This document shows positions 11,371-25,421 of a DNA stretch of 64,000 nucleotides, piece by piece. How positions within the stretch are numbered: position 1 is the first letter of the stretch; every line of letters starts with the position of its first letter. The notes below the pieces were generated by a model. That model did no database searches. It was not told the origin of the DNA and saw nothing but the letters and a program-made list of their open reading frames with translations. The DNA comes from Syngnathus acus (Eukaryota; Chordata; Actinopteri; Syngnathiformes; Syngnathidae), in the NCBI RefSeq assembly GCF_901709675.1, contig NC_051098.1, positions 8,371,000-8,434,999 on the forward strand, read 5' to 3'. The translations under genes and the position numbers were made by a program.

Positions 11371-12330
11371 TTTCAACGTTAAGGGCGTCCTGAGAGCCAG
11401 AGAGTAAAAAACTAGTCACGTTAAACACGCAGAGACTTAGACATTCAGACTGTCTTGTGCCGCTTCCGTCTAACATTTGGTTCCGCCCCTCAAGTTCATT
11501 TAAAGGTACAGTATCACAAACGCCTTTTAAGCCACTTTCACTTCGTCATTTGTATGAGATATGGGCGCACATTTTGATTTTAAATACTCGGAAAAAAATT
11601 GGACAGATTCATCAAGTACATAAGTATGAATCCTGAAGAAAAACAAATCTTAATAATGAGGGGTTTTGCAATGTTAATCAAATGTGTATAGCTATTATTG
11701 TTCTTGATCATATTTTAATATTATTGGCTATTGTTCTTTATTACATTTTAAGATTACATAAAAATATTTATCAATATTATAGTTTAAGCGGGTGTCTGTG
11801 TTTCTGATCCAGATTGGGTTGTAAGACAATATTCTAATTCTGTATTGTTTTAAAATGATTTCAATGTCCTTGTGTATTTTTTAAGATAATCTTATTCGGT
11901 TTTATATTTTATAATATCAATTATGATATCATTTGAATTTATGATTATTTATGATTATATTCTTGATCTATATTCTATTCTCTGGCAATATTAATAATCT
12001 AGATCAGATTTTTTATTTGCTTGTTTTTAAGTTTGACCTATAAATCTTGCGCATGACAGGTTTTACCATGCGTTGAATATTACTATAACTATCACGTTTC
12101 AGAAAAATATCCTCTTGCAGCTAGAACCAACCCAAAATGATACTAAATTCATGACTGTAGGACATTTATTATTATTATTGTTGTTATTATTCATACTTGA
12201 TGGGCTGGATAAAATCGAGTTCATATTCGGAACAAGCGTCCTGGTGTCTCTGATTTAAAATGTATGTACGTATATAAATTTGTCGAGCAGTTACTTTTCT
12301 ACTGCTAATTGATTTGACATGTGTTTGTTA
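11371..12330. promoter_or_regulatory. Shared intergenic region between head-to-head blvrb and sptbn4
   Basis: About 1 kb separates the blvrb ATG (minus) from the GC-rich first exon of sptbn4 (plus). The blvrb side (11371-11500) is moderately GC-rich and probably carries its promoter. The middle (11600-12300) is strongly AT-rich with no ORF of note. The divergent arrangement could allow shared control, which the sequence alone does not prove. Confidence 0.4.
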
Positions 12331-12685
12331 GAGGGCGCCCTCTAGTGCCGTTTATGTGATCTCTCGCTCTTTCTCGGCCCCTCCCGTCCCCGCTGCTGCT
12401 TCTATTTCCCGCATCTCCACGCCGAGGAAGAGGAGGAAGCCAAGGAGGAGGAGGAGGAGGAGGTTTTGTCAGGTGGTAACGGTGGTGGTGGGGTGGAGAG
12501 GGTCCGTCCTATGGATGTCATCATCATCCTCAGCAGCCGCAGCCAGGCCAGCACCTCCCGGTCCTGCGCTTAATCGGCGGCCTCATCCGCTCTGCTCGTA
12601 CTGACTTGCCGGTGCAGAGCAAGCCAGCGACGTGTACTCAATCGCCGGGAGACACAAAGGTCCGTCCTCGGCACACGCGCGGAAG
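12330..12685 (+). promoter_or_regulatory. sptbn4: sptbn4 promoter / non-coding first exon
   Basis: A GC-rich block with a GAGGAG-type purine run (12424-12461) ends in a strong donor, GGAAG|GTAAGA (last exon base 12685). It lies about 1.85 kb upstream of the first coding exon, whose acceptor is at 14525-14526 after a TG-rich tract. It is read as a 5' UTR exon; the start site is not visible. Confidence 0.5.
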
Positions 12686-14526
12686 GTAAGACGGGGTACC
12701 GCCAGAAAGGGAGAATGAATGGGGGGGTGAGGGGATATGGTTCCACTTGGACCGGTGGGTGGGAGAGTCGGCATCCGGGCATGCGTCAGGCTGCAGAAGT
12801 ACCGCACCGCAGTAGTCCGGCCGTGCACGGTGCACATGTGATGGATGGCGCACCCGTGACGAGTGTTGACGGTGCACGTCAGAGGGCGCGTGAAAGTGAG
12901 AGCATCCTTGTCCATGGAGCAGCAGGCCTTATATATGCAGCATCAGCAGCACACACACTAGCTGCACAGATACTTCTTACTTTCTACTTTGGACATTTTT
13001 GTGACGAGCAGCACGATGGGGTAATAAGCAAGCCTGCGTTAAAGCTCCGAGACTCTGGTTTGAATTTGGTGGAGTTTGCATCTCCTGCTCCTGCTTGAGT
13101 GCGGCTTTCCTCCCTTCTTCCCAAACATTCATGATAGCTTCAAACATTTTTTTTCAATTGTTCAACATGAATGTCAGTTGTTGTCTATATTATTGGCCCA
13201 CATTTGATTGGTGACCATTTCATGGTGTTTTCCACATCTCTTGCCCAAAAAGTCAATTTAAGCTTTTGTAAGATTCCAAACTGTGATTATGTGTGATTAT
13301 GAGTATGAGTGCTTGTTTGTCTATACGTGTGCTCTGCAATTACCAGCGTGTATCCCATTTCTGTTGCCAGAAGTCAGCTCAGATTAATCAAAGACTAAAT
13401 CAATTTGCATGCGTTATTGTGGCTAGTTGACTGGCTAGCAACAAGTTTGCTCTTTCTTATATTTAGTTGTTTGTTTTAATTTACCTCCTTTCTCAGGTAA
13501 ATACACGAGACACAGGTGCCATTTTGATTAAATGTGCATGTATAAGATAGAGGGACCCGTGGACCAACCTCAGGTATTATGAGGTAATTTATGAGTCAAC
13601 ATAGATCCTCAAAGTCACAAATTAACACTACAAAGAAGGACTAACTTCCTATAATTAGCTTGTGCTAGCTTCATTCTGTGCTTTAATAGCAAACAGGGAA
13701 TCATAGCTTGTACCTTTTATCCATTTCCAACACACTTGAGGTATAAGCATCTTTATGAACTATAATTTAACAAGCCAGAAGTTATCACGGACCTTCATGT
13801 TGCAGTTGAGCTTGTCTAGCCCTCTGCACATGTTGGCATTTGTTGTGCCGAGAGCTGAACAGGCTGCTCAAAGCCAGCTGTTGGTCAGGTGTATGCGTCA
13901 TATGGATTTTGTGTTTTGACATTCTTGATGAGAAGTTGACAGCTTTGATGAAGACTTGGGTCAAAAAGGAGAAACATGCCTGCAAGGGACTATGTGAGTG
14001 ATTGATATTGGCAACTGTCTCGCTCTTTCTTAGCATGTCTGTATGTGGTGAAGCAGCATGTGGCTCGAGGGCAGCTTGAATGTAGCCAGGAACCAGGCGA
14101 GCATCTCTCCAACAACTAGTTGCCATTTTGACGTCGGTCCAAAGCAGGACTTGAATCCTAACTACGTATATCACCCCTAACTTAATCCTTAAAAATGAAC
14201 ATTTCCCCAAATATTTACTTTTATTATTTTTTGCGTTTTTTATTTTTTATTTTAATTAACTCAGTTATTTACTTTAGTTCAGTTTTATTGATACTGTTAT
14301 TCGTTTGAATTAGAATTTCGGCAGCCATTTTTGTTTGAAGGTACCTGCTTTTATTGATGGATTTATTTCAGTTTTAATATTCATCTTTACTGTTTGCTAT
14401 TTGTCTTGGATGGAGGTTTTTGTATCCAGTTATATGCTGAAAAACATTTTTTGTGAACATTTTATGCACCTGTGTGTATTAAATACTGTGTGCGTTCGTG
14501 TGTGTGTGTATGTGTGTGCATGGTAG
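12686..14526 (+). other. sptbn4 intron in the 5' UTR
   Basis: No coding exon seen. A 141-codon minus ORF (13785-14210) has no recognisable domain or splice context. The 3' end of the intron is a (TG)n-like tract (about 14476-14519) standing in for the polypyrimidine tract. Confidence 0.5.
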
Positions 14527-14541
14527 GGCGTCGGGGGCGCC

Positions 14542-17500
14542 ATGGCGAATGCCTCCCCAGACCTGGACAACGCCGACGCCCAGCGCCAGCTCAACAACAA
14601 CAACCGGCCTGTCAGCTCTGCATTTTGGGAAACGGAGTGCACTAGCTCCAAGTTGTTTGAGTGCTCCCGCATCAAAGCCCTGGCAGGTAATCGGAACTAG
14701 ACCTAGAAGATATAAATAAAATAAATAAAACAATTCAAAAAGCAAAGGACAGTGACATTCGTCTAAATACGTATTTTTTTTTTTGCTTTATCTCCCGTGA
14801 TACCAAACCAGCTTTGAAAGTGTTTTTCTCTTGACATCAACTTGAATGAACTTTAAGACAAATATTAGTAGGTATTTCTTGTAAGAGATAATGTGACGAC
14901 AAATGTTTTCTCTTTGGAAAAATGTCACTGGTTTTATGAACTGGCTCCTCTCTGTTCACAACGTTGTTGAGAGTAGATGCAGTGCACATCAGTCCAGTAG
15001 GGAACACAAACTAAATCGCTCAGGAGAAAAAGAAAAAAGAATAAACCCATTAAATTTAATACAGAAAAAAAACACAAAAAATAATTTTTGAACGTCCACA
15101 TATGTAAAATTATTTTAAAAAGACAACATACAGTCAAACACAGTTACAAATATTTAAAATAATAATAATTAAATTTAAAAAATCTCTTAAGCGTTCTAGA
15201 TATGAATCGGAATTATTAATAAATACTTAAAGAGTTTCTTTAAATTCATTGTTAAAATCAATTAATCACTCAGCTTGTTACATTATACTCTTGCCTACAC
15301 TAAGTACTAGTTCTTGTCCAAATACGTACTCTTTCTCTAAATCCTTTCAGAGGAACGAGACGCCGTCCAGAAGAAGACCTTTACTAAATGGGTTAACTCC
15401 CATCTGGCCCGAGTGTCCTGCCGCATCTCAGACCTCTACAATGACCTGCGCGATGGCTACATGCTCACGCGGCTGCTAGAGGTCCTCAGCGGGGAGCTGC
15501 TGGTGAGAGTTGTTTCCAAACGTGTCACTTGCCCTAAAAACACTTAAACAGTTCAAATAGAAAATTATTTCTGAGAAAGGAATTGTAGGCAGTGGAATAG
15601 GTCATGAAATTCCAACATCAACTGTTATTTCATTTATAGAGGATTTGAAAGGCATTTAAAGTACTCATTCCATGCTTCTGAAAATTCCACAAAGATGGCA
15701 GCCGCTTGTCATGTTGCTAACAAAACGCTGACATGCTATCACTCGGCACGAGCAGCAAATGCTGACGTTATATTTATGTTTTCTCACCGCTCCAGCCGAG
15801 GCCGACACGAGGTCGCATGCGCATCCATTCTCTGGAGAATGTGGACAAAGCACTCCAGTTCCTCAAGGAGCAGAGGGTACACCTGGAGAATGTGGGCTCA
15901 CATGATATTGTGGACGGGAACCATCGTCTCACACTGGGCCTCATCTGGACCATCATCCTCCGCTTCCAGGTACCATGCAAAAACTAATATTAAAGACTAA
16001 AATGATAACAAGCAAAGAACTGATGGGCTGACATGCGAAGAGCTAGTTTGCTAATGTGCTAGTACGCTAATATCTAGCAATCTCGGAAATATCTTGTGAT
16101 ATTATAAAGCTTGATAAGGTTTGTTGGGCATAGTTGCTAAAAATATTTTGAATGGATGAGCAGACTTAATGCCAGTAATGCCAATACTGTAGCTTTAGAG
16201 AGTCTCCATCTGCAGTTAAGTAAACAGACATTGGTTTTATTTTTATCTTTTTTTATATTTAGCTTTGATGCATTACCACCACTGCTGTGGTGTGGAGGCT
16301 TTAGTCTCCCCCAAAAAAGCACAGATGCATACATTGACAACCCCCTCCACCCCCAATAGTGTCTCGCCATGTGGTGTCCTCAGGCTGAACTGTATATAGG
16401 GCCTCAAAACTGCCCCCAAAACCGCTCAAATGAATATAATGACCTGCCCTTGTAGTCACCCAATCAGCTGCTTGGTATTTTCTGAATGTCAACCACAGCA
16501 GCTTGGGGGGGGGGGGTCTTTCAAGGCCTCACACAATAGAAAGAGTCCACACAATAGAAAGAATCCACTCACACACACACACACATCACAGTGAAGATGT
16601 GTAATGCAGGATGGTCCAGGGTGGTCACAAGCTACTGTGTTTATTATACATCAGTGGCACATAACAGTAAAATAGTTATATGGCATCATCTGGACTCTCG
16701 CATGGCCTCCCTTGGTCTCAGGGGATTCCCTGCTCTCATGGGAGTTTGATGCAGAGGCCACATGGACCGCTTTACTTTATTAACTATTCTTTTAATTATC
16801 AAGATACATGCTAATATGTATGTATTTGTAGGAGCCATAGGTCCAAAATTGTAGTATTTATTTACAAAGATAAATAGGTACATGTATACTTGACCACGTT
16901 TCCTTACACATGTAGTTCTTTTGTAAAAGAACGACAACATTTGAGAGTTTCTTTCTAAGGAACAATTCCTTCTCGCACTTCTTGTCTCTGCCTTTCCTCT
17001 TTGTGCTTAAAGAAGAATGCTTTGACAGTACACTGAAGAAGACGAGGAAGATGAAAAAGGAGAGGAGATGGAGGAGGTGGAGAGAGTAACTAGAAAATGT
17101 ATTTATAGAAGCATGCAGTAAATAGAAGTACGCTTCCAATCTCATCAAGTGTTGAAGTCAAGATCACAGATAGGAGTTTACTGGCCCTTCAATTCAAACA
17201 AATGTATTGTGTAGAAGAGAAGAGGTTGTTATTTGGTCATTCAACATAACCTTGAATAATTAACCACATGCTTCTTGCGAAATAATGAAGAATATAATAC
17301 GTTAAGCAGCAAGGAATGATTAAATAACACACATGTATTGTTTAAAAAGAGGATATTTTGGAAACTTAGCTTTACTTTTATTCCAATAGTTGTGGGTCTG
17401 GAGTACCTAGCCACCCATAAGACACAATATGGTCGTCTTTTTGAAACCAAGCTATCATTTATAATTATTTTGTTATTTTATGCAGTCTTGCCAGGAGTCT

Positions 17501-17761
17501 GTCGCCTGTGTCGTAGGGAGTGTTGTTAATCATTGTTGTGTGTTTGCACAGATCCAGGTGATCAAGATCGCCACAGCTGACAACCGAGAGACGCGCTCAG
17601 CCAAAGATGCTCTCCTGCTCTGGTGCCAGATGAAGACTGCCGGGTAAGGGGAAAGTCCACATTAGCGCTAACGTACTTAGAGCATTTTATTTTATTTTAT
17701 TTTATTTTATTTTATTTTATTTTATTTTATTTTATTTTATTTTATTTTATTTTACTTACTG

Positions 17762-17829
<68 letters not shown>

Positions 17830-19178
17830 TGCTTTTTAGGTACTCTGAGGTGAATATTCAGAACTTCACCAGCTGCTGGAGGGATGGCCTGGCATTCAAC
17901 GCTCTCATACACAGACACAGGTTGACATGTTGTTTTTTTCACATTACATTACATTATTTTATGTTGAGCTATTGCAAGCATTTTTTTACCAATCTCCCAG
18001 AAAATTCAACCAACTGTTTTTACTGGCATGTGATTTGAAAACTAGTTATGGACTATATGTAACTTTATTTGAGACTATCATACATTTATTTGGGTTCACA
18101 GTCATAATAGCCCTCCGAAGTAAACCAAAACAACGATGTGTCCCTTGACAAAAATGCATTTGACACCCCGATTGAATATTTTGCCCACAATATTTGCACC
18201 AAAATATTGCTAACAGCTTTTAGCGTGATGTTAAGCTGAGATGATGTCTTTTTGACATTTTTTAATAGGTATTTTTATATTTGTTATAACTTTTCTTTTT
18301 TTAAATTTTTAAAACATGAGCCAGCAAATAAATACTGGCCTTTTTAATGCAACTAAATAAAAATCAAAATTAGTACAAAACCTGGTGTAACATTTACTCT
18401 ATTGTTTATTTCTTCTTAATAAATATTTTTAAAATAAAACAATGTAAACCAGGAAACAATTTCACAATAATAAAAGATAGTTAGAAAATAATAAATACGT
18501 AAATAAACTTAAATGAAACACATAAATGAGGAAAAAGAAAATTAAATGTATTACTTTTATTTGTTATTCTATGGTATATTAATGTATAGATGTTTCTCAA
18601 GTCGATCCAGCAATGTTATAGTCTGTGTCCTTGTTTACATACGTATGTTATTGGCCATTTACAGTATTTGTACAACCCAGTCTGCATCCTTATTCATTCA
18701 TTCACCATAATGGTCCTTTTGTGTTTTAAACTCCTCTTTTACTTGACCTAAAATACCCCACCCCTCCAGTCTTCAATTGAGGGAATTCAAATTGTGGGAA
18801 TGTGTGATACAGAGATAGGCATGCAAGTTAAATGGTCATTTAAAAGTGAGTGTCTAAAAGTGTCCTACTTCCCAACTGCAGACCAGATCTGATTGAGTTT
18901 AACAAGCTGACCAGGTCCAACGCCACTCACAACCTGCAGCAGGCCTTCAATGTTGCCGAGCAGAACCTGGGTCTCACCAAACTGCTGGACCCTGAGGGTG
19001 AGCACTGGATCTCACTTGTTATTCATGAGTGCTCTAAAAATAAGGTTTGATTTCTTCATGCACAGATGTGAACACAGAGAATCCAGATGAAAAGTCCATC
19101 ATCACCTATGTGGTCTCTTACTACCACTACTTCTCCAAGATGAAAGCTCTCATAGTGGAGGGCAAAAGAGTCGGCAAG
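14542..19178 (+). CDS. sptbn4: sptbn4 exons 1-7: N-terminus and CH1-CH2 actin-binding domain
   Basis: Exons: 14542-14686, 15351-15502, 15796-15969, 17552-17643, 17840-17920, 18882-18997 and 19066-19178. Characteristic strings are [15 protein letters not shown] and [11 protein letters not shown] (CH1), [15 protein letters not shown] and [17 protein letters not shown] (CH1 end), then [30 protein letters not shown] and [19 protein letters not shown] (CH2). This region binds F-actin and protein 4.1 in the family. Intron 4 carries a compound (TTTTA)n(CTTA)n microsatellite that ends about 10 bases from the exon 5 acceptor. Confidence 0.95.
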
Positions 19179-22100
19179 GTAACAAGCGGTTCATCCCCAC
19201 CCTATTCCAAACGTGTTTGGGTCCAACCAGTCATCATGTGCTTCAGGTCCTGGACAATTGTATCGAGTCTGAGAAGCTGGTGGAACGTTATGAGGCGCTG
19301 GCGTCGGATTTGCTAGAGTGGATCGAGAAGACCATCGCAGTAATTGGCAATCAGAAGTTTGCCAACTCACTAACCGGCGTTCAGCAGCAACTTCAGGCCT
19401 TCACCACCTACTGCACTGTCGAGAAGCCCATCAAGTGAGTTGAAGGCCACTCCAAAAAATGCGAGTGTAGAAATTAGATTCAAAGGACAGCCCATTCATC
19501 CATTGATTTTCATGAGAAAGTTATTTCCTACGATAACAATCGGTGAATAGAAAAAAAATAACCAAATCAAAAGGCTGTCCCACGTCAAGATAACTTTTCT
19601 TGACCACAGGTTCCAAGAAAAAGGGAACCTAGAAGTCCTTCTCTTCACCATCCAAAGCAAACTAAGAGCCAACAACCAGAAAGCCTACATGCCTCACGAG
19701 GGAAAGCTCATCTCTGACATCAACAAGGTGGTCTTACGAGATCTTAGTCTTTTTAAGTTCATTTGCCTGTTAGCCTCACGTAGCGTCTTTCCAGGCGTGG
19801 GAGCGACTGGAGAAGGCGGAGCATGAGAGGGGCGTGGCTCTGCGTAAGGAGCTGATTCGCCAGGAGAAGCTAGAGCTGCTGGCTCAGCGCTTTGACCACA
19901 AAACCACCATGAGACAAGCATGGCTCAACGAGAACCAGAGGCTCGTGTCACAGGTACTGTGAAGAATAACACCTAAGCACCCGAGGCTTCTTGATGTCAT
20001 AGAATGACTTGGAAGCGTCGGAAAGCTCACCCCGTCAGGAAGTCAGAAGAAGATTCATCCCTGTATGACTTTCCATTAAAAGGTTATTTCAACCATGAAT
20101 GGCTGAAACTGCTGAAAATCTTGGCTCGTTTTCGTTTTCCCTTGTCAGAGAAGAAAGCTCACTCATAAAAATGTCAAAGTAGAAGTTGGATTAATCCCTG
20201 TGTGACTTTCAGTTAAAAAGTAATTTCCATCCAACGATCCGTGGATCTGTGGAAGGCCGAAACATCCCAAATCAGAAAGTGGATATTTCCCTGTGCACCT
20301 AAATAGATGCGAGTGGTACCTTTCTTATTTAAATATGGGTGTAGAAATCTTAATTTTCTGTTAAAAAATGTTTTTATCAACTGTAACGATTTGTGGATGT
20401 CCGAAACAGACTAAATGACGTTTCCTGACAACGTCGACGGAAACAAGAGACAACTGGAAAGCTCACCCCTAAATCACATTGGTGTGAGACGTTATCTTTG
20501 AGGTTGAAACTCATTCCAACTCTAATAATCTAAAACACTCGAGCGCTTGCCTACATACTTGAAGGTTGTGGCTATTGGGGTAGAAGTTCAACATGTCCAC
20601 CAAAAAAATCTTCAAGATGTTCTCCGTCCCCACTAGGACAACTTCGGCTACGATCTTCCTGCTGTTGAGGCGGCCATGAAGAAGCACGAGGCCATCGAGG
20701 CAGATATTGCCTCATACGAGGAGCGAATCGGTGTGGTGGTGGAGCTGGCTTCCGAGATGGAGGTGGAGAGCTACTACGACATCCGCCGCATCTTGGCCCG
20801 CAAGGAGAACATCCTGGGACAGTGGAGTCTTCTGAAGGAGCTGGTTGCAGGCAGGCGAACCCGGCTGGAGAAGAACCTGGCCCTGCAGAAGACCTTCCAG
20901 GACATGGTCTACATGATCGACTGGATGGAGGACACACAGGTAGCTGAAATGTTAGAGCAATTTACAAATTGTTAAATGTGTATGTAAAAACGTTTTTAAT
21001 AATAATTCTTCTTTAATTCACAATGTAAAAAAATTGTGCATGTTATTAATATTTTTATTTTTATTTTGACAGTATTTTATTTAACCCATTATTTCATAAA
21101 ATTAATTAAAAAATGTCAAATAGTTTATTTTATAAATTGGTATGTATTATTTTCAATGAATTTATGAATGACATATTTATTTGAAAAATAAAAAATTAAT
21201 AAATTGTTTTAAGACAATGATTAAATGTATGCAACAAACTTAAAAGGTCTCTTGCTAATGTAAAATGCTCGATGTGGCTCACGAGCCATAATTTGCCCAC
21301 CCATTGTCAAGTACCTTCAAGATCCATCCATCCATCCACCGACTGTTACAAACCTCCTGCCCATCTCCTTTGTAGGCCCAACTGCTGTCTAAGGACTTTG
21401 GGAAGCATCTTCTGGAGGTGGACGACCTGCTGCAGAAGCACAGCCTGCAAGAGGCCGACATTGGGGTGCAGGCTGAGAGGGTGGAGACGCTCAATGTCGC
21501 TGCACTCAAATTTACCACCATTGAGGGTACACATAACACTAATTTGCCCACATAGAGGGTAGCAACCAGAAAATGACTGACTGCTTTGTATTTCTCATCT
21601 CCAAGGTTATCAGCCATGCGACCCCCAGGTGATCCGTAACCGGGTCAATCACGTTTTGTCCTGCCTAGAAGAGCTAAAGGAGTTGGCGGCCAAGCGGCGC
21701 TCTGAGCTGGAGGAGTCCCGGCAGCTTTGGGCCTTCTTCCAGGTCTAAGATTGAGGCTCAGATTCTATGCTAAAATGCAAACATGTTAACATGTGTCCTC
21801 CAAACAGGAACTGGAGGAGTCTGAGGCATGGATCCGGGAAAAGAGCTCCATCCTGGGGGCTCAGGGCTATGGCAAAGACCTCAGCAGCGTGCTCAAGTTA
21901 CTCCAGAAACACAAGACCCTCGCTGGGGAACTGATGGCCCACCGAGCCTTGCTGGAGGTGTGTTTGTTTGTGTGTGTGTGTGTGCATGCTTTCGTGCATG
22001 TGTGTTTGTGTCCCCTCTGTCAAGCATAAATGGAAAAAAGATAAAGCTTTTCAAATTGTCTTCAGACGACTATCCAGGGCGGTCAGCAGATCCTGAATGA

Positions 22101-25100
22101 GAAGAACTTGGGTACAGTGGGCATCCAAGAGCGCATCCTGGATGTGACTGATGAGTGGACGCGGCTAGAGGAGCAGGCTGCGCAGCGCCTCGCCCACCTC
22201 CAGGAAGCGCTCAACTTTTTCCAGTTCTCCACCGAGATGGACGACCTGGTGGCGTGGCTACAAGACTCCTATCGCCTGGTGTCCAGCGAGGACTTCGGCC
22301 ATGATGAATACTCCACATGCTCACTACTCAAGAAGCACCGCGGCGTCAGCGAGGATATCAACAAGCATCGGCTGCATGTGGTGGCGCTGCGCAAACACTT
22401 GACAGTGCTGCCGCTGCGTTACAGAGAGCAAGAGGTGTGTGCAATTATTATTATTAATTATGATTATTTTTATCATATAATTGATAATTGTTCAGCCATA
22501 GTGATAAATAAAGATGTATGGAAATTGGAGAATCGGTGAGTAACTGGTTGATGTTGTCTGATCTCCGTTTTGGTGGCTTCTCCATGTGATTTTGTGCAGG
22601 AGGTACAGGTTCGGATGGTTGAGGTGGAGCAATTGTACACAGAGGTGGTGGAGGTGGGCGTCCTCCGCCAACAGTGGCTCCACGACGCCCTGGCCGTCTA
22701 TCGTATGTTCAGCGAAGTAAATGCGTGTGAGCTGTGGATAGATGAAAAAGAACAATGGCTGAACAAGATGGAGATTCCCGAGAAGCTCGAAGATGTGGAG
22801 ATGGTGACACACAGGTAGGACACTGCCGGAAAGGGAACATCTTTCCACTTTATCTTCTTGTATATGTTCAGCTGCTTAGTCATGACATGAGGTTATCGTC
22901 TATGTTTTTAGAAAGGTGACAAAGTGCATAGCAAAACAAGCAAACGTTACATAGAAAGGGTAACGTTACATTCAACATTCATGTTTTTTTTTTCACAGGT
23001 TCGAGTCCCTGGATCAGGAGATGAACAGCCTAATGGGGAGGATATTGGATGTCAACCAGATAGTCCAGCAGCTTCTGGATGGGGGACATCCGTCCTCCAC
23101 AGAAGTCAGAGGCTGTCAGGACCACCTAAACTCCAGGTACTGACACAAAAGCCACTTGAGGTTCCAAATTAGAACCACGCAAGTTGGGGAAGACCTTGAA
23201 GGAAGTATATATAGTGTGTCAAATCTTGAGTAGAATGGAGATGAGGAGAGAAATGTAGATCACACACTATGTATCTGATCTAGTTTACATATTGGTCCCG
23301 TGCCAGGTGGAACAGCATCGTGGCTCTGGTGGAGCAGAAGAAGAATCAGCTAGACAGCATGCAACGTCTTCAGAACTACTTGTTGGAGTGTAGCGAAATT
23401 AAGTCTCAGATACAGGAGAAGCGCAAGGCCATCGACGCTACCCAGTACGCCGGCAGCGATCTGGGTGGCGTTCTGTCTCTGCAGCGCCGTCTCTCCACCA
23501 TGGAGGGAGCCCTGTCTGTGCTGGAGCCCAAGCTGATGCACCTACAGGTATGCACGGCGGGGAACGTAAAGATTTTACATTTCAAAAACACTTGAATTTT
23601 TCTTTATTGTCTATAATGATAGAGAAGCAAAGGCAGAAATGTCAGTCCTAGTTGTATTTTTACGGCTGCAGGAGGAAGCAGAGCACCTCGCCACCGCCCA
23701 TGCCAGTCGGGCCACGGAAGTCCTGCTTCCCTTCGACGGTATCAGCGTGGAGTGGGAGGAGCTTAAATGCACTCTGCAGGGCTGCGAGGACTCACTTATG
23801 GTGGCCGGCAGGTTGCAGAGCTTCATCCAGGTAAGCAGATGGCGCTCATACCAGTTAACTGCTAATTACTCAAAGCATTAAACAGTTTATTGAATCCAGA
23901 AAGTCAAAAAATACTCCATGTCACACTTTCATTGCCATGTTGCTGCATCCCACCAGGACTTGGACTTGTTTCTGACCTGGCTAGTCCAAACGCAGACGTC
24001 TGCTGCCTCAGACCAGTTGCCCAATGACTTGGAGGAAGCCGAGAAACTCATCAACAAACACGCTGCACTCAAGGAAGAAATAGGAAGGTATGTACCGTTG
24101 TGTACTCACACCACACTTTATCATAAAAAAAAAGTTAACCAGTTATTCTCCGCAGGTACGAGGAGGACTATGAGCGTCTGCAAGCTATGAACGAGCTACT
24201 GGAGTCAGAGGAGGCGCCTCTTCCGCAGGCCGCGCTGCAGCAGTGGCTGCAGAAGCTGGACGTGGGCTGGAACAAGCTGTTGGAGATGTGGGAGAGCCGA
24301 CGGGACGTCTTGGTGCAGGCACACATATTCCACTTGTTCCTGCGTGACGTCAAACAGGCAGAGGCCTTTATCAATAACCAGGTGAGGAAGGTTAGGGTTT
24401 TAACCGATTCGTCAACTAGTTGATGTGAAGAAAAAGAACATCCGAATCAAATATTTTAGAACAACAGAAGCCCTCAATCAAAGTCATTTGTTGCTATGTG
24501 ATATAGGAGTCGGCACTGGCCCACGTGGAGCTTCCCACCACGGTGGAGACAGTGGAGGCTGCGGTGAAGAAGCACAAGGACTTCACCACCACCATGGAGC
24601 TCAACTTGCACCGCATCAAGGCCGTCATCGAGGCCGGCGAGAGCCTCATCAGCCAGAACAACATCTACTCGGAGCGCATACGAGAACGTGTAGACACCCT
24701 TGCCAACAGGTACTCAACCTTAAAATGATCTTCATTTATTATGCCCTTTTGCTTAGTGCTGAACAATAATGGGAAATGCGATAGACGGGCTAGTGGATAG
24801 CATCAGTGTGATAAACTCTTCAATCAATGGTTATTATTAATAATATTATTTATATTTATATCTGAGAATATTTTTTTTTGTCTTTGTCCATTTTTAATTT
24901 CTTTTTAAAAAAAAACAACTGAAGGAAAATATGTTTAATTGATTTATAAATAAATATTAAATAATAAATCGTTTTAAATAAAGATATATTGCAATTATAG
25001 ATTCAACCTTTTGCATTTTAATTAAAACAATTCATTAAAATTAAATGAGTTATCATAATATGAAAGAATTTGAATCAACGATGTTTTATTATCAATACAA

Positions 25101-25282
25101 ATCATATACAAATCCTCACATAGTTGCAAATTTTTGACCCAATACTTGTGTCTACATAGTGTATTTTCTGTAAATGTTTCAGACCGACAAATGTGAGTGC
25201 AGCTGTTGCTTTGTTATTCAGCCACTATTCAACAACGAGCATTTGCAGCCGGAACTGACACCTGCCCATGAAATTTGTCTGA

Positions 25283-25353
<71 letters not shown>

Positions 25354-25365
25354 TGCGTGTGTGTT

Positions 25366-25421
<56 letters not shown>

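Noticed and set aside
13785-14210. 141-codon minus ORF in the first sptbn4 intron
   Set aside because: No domain, no splice sites and no promoter-like sequence; consistent with chance.
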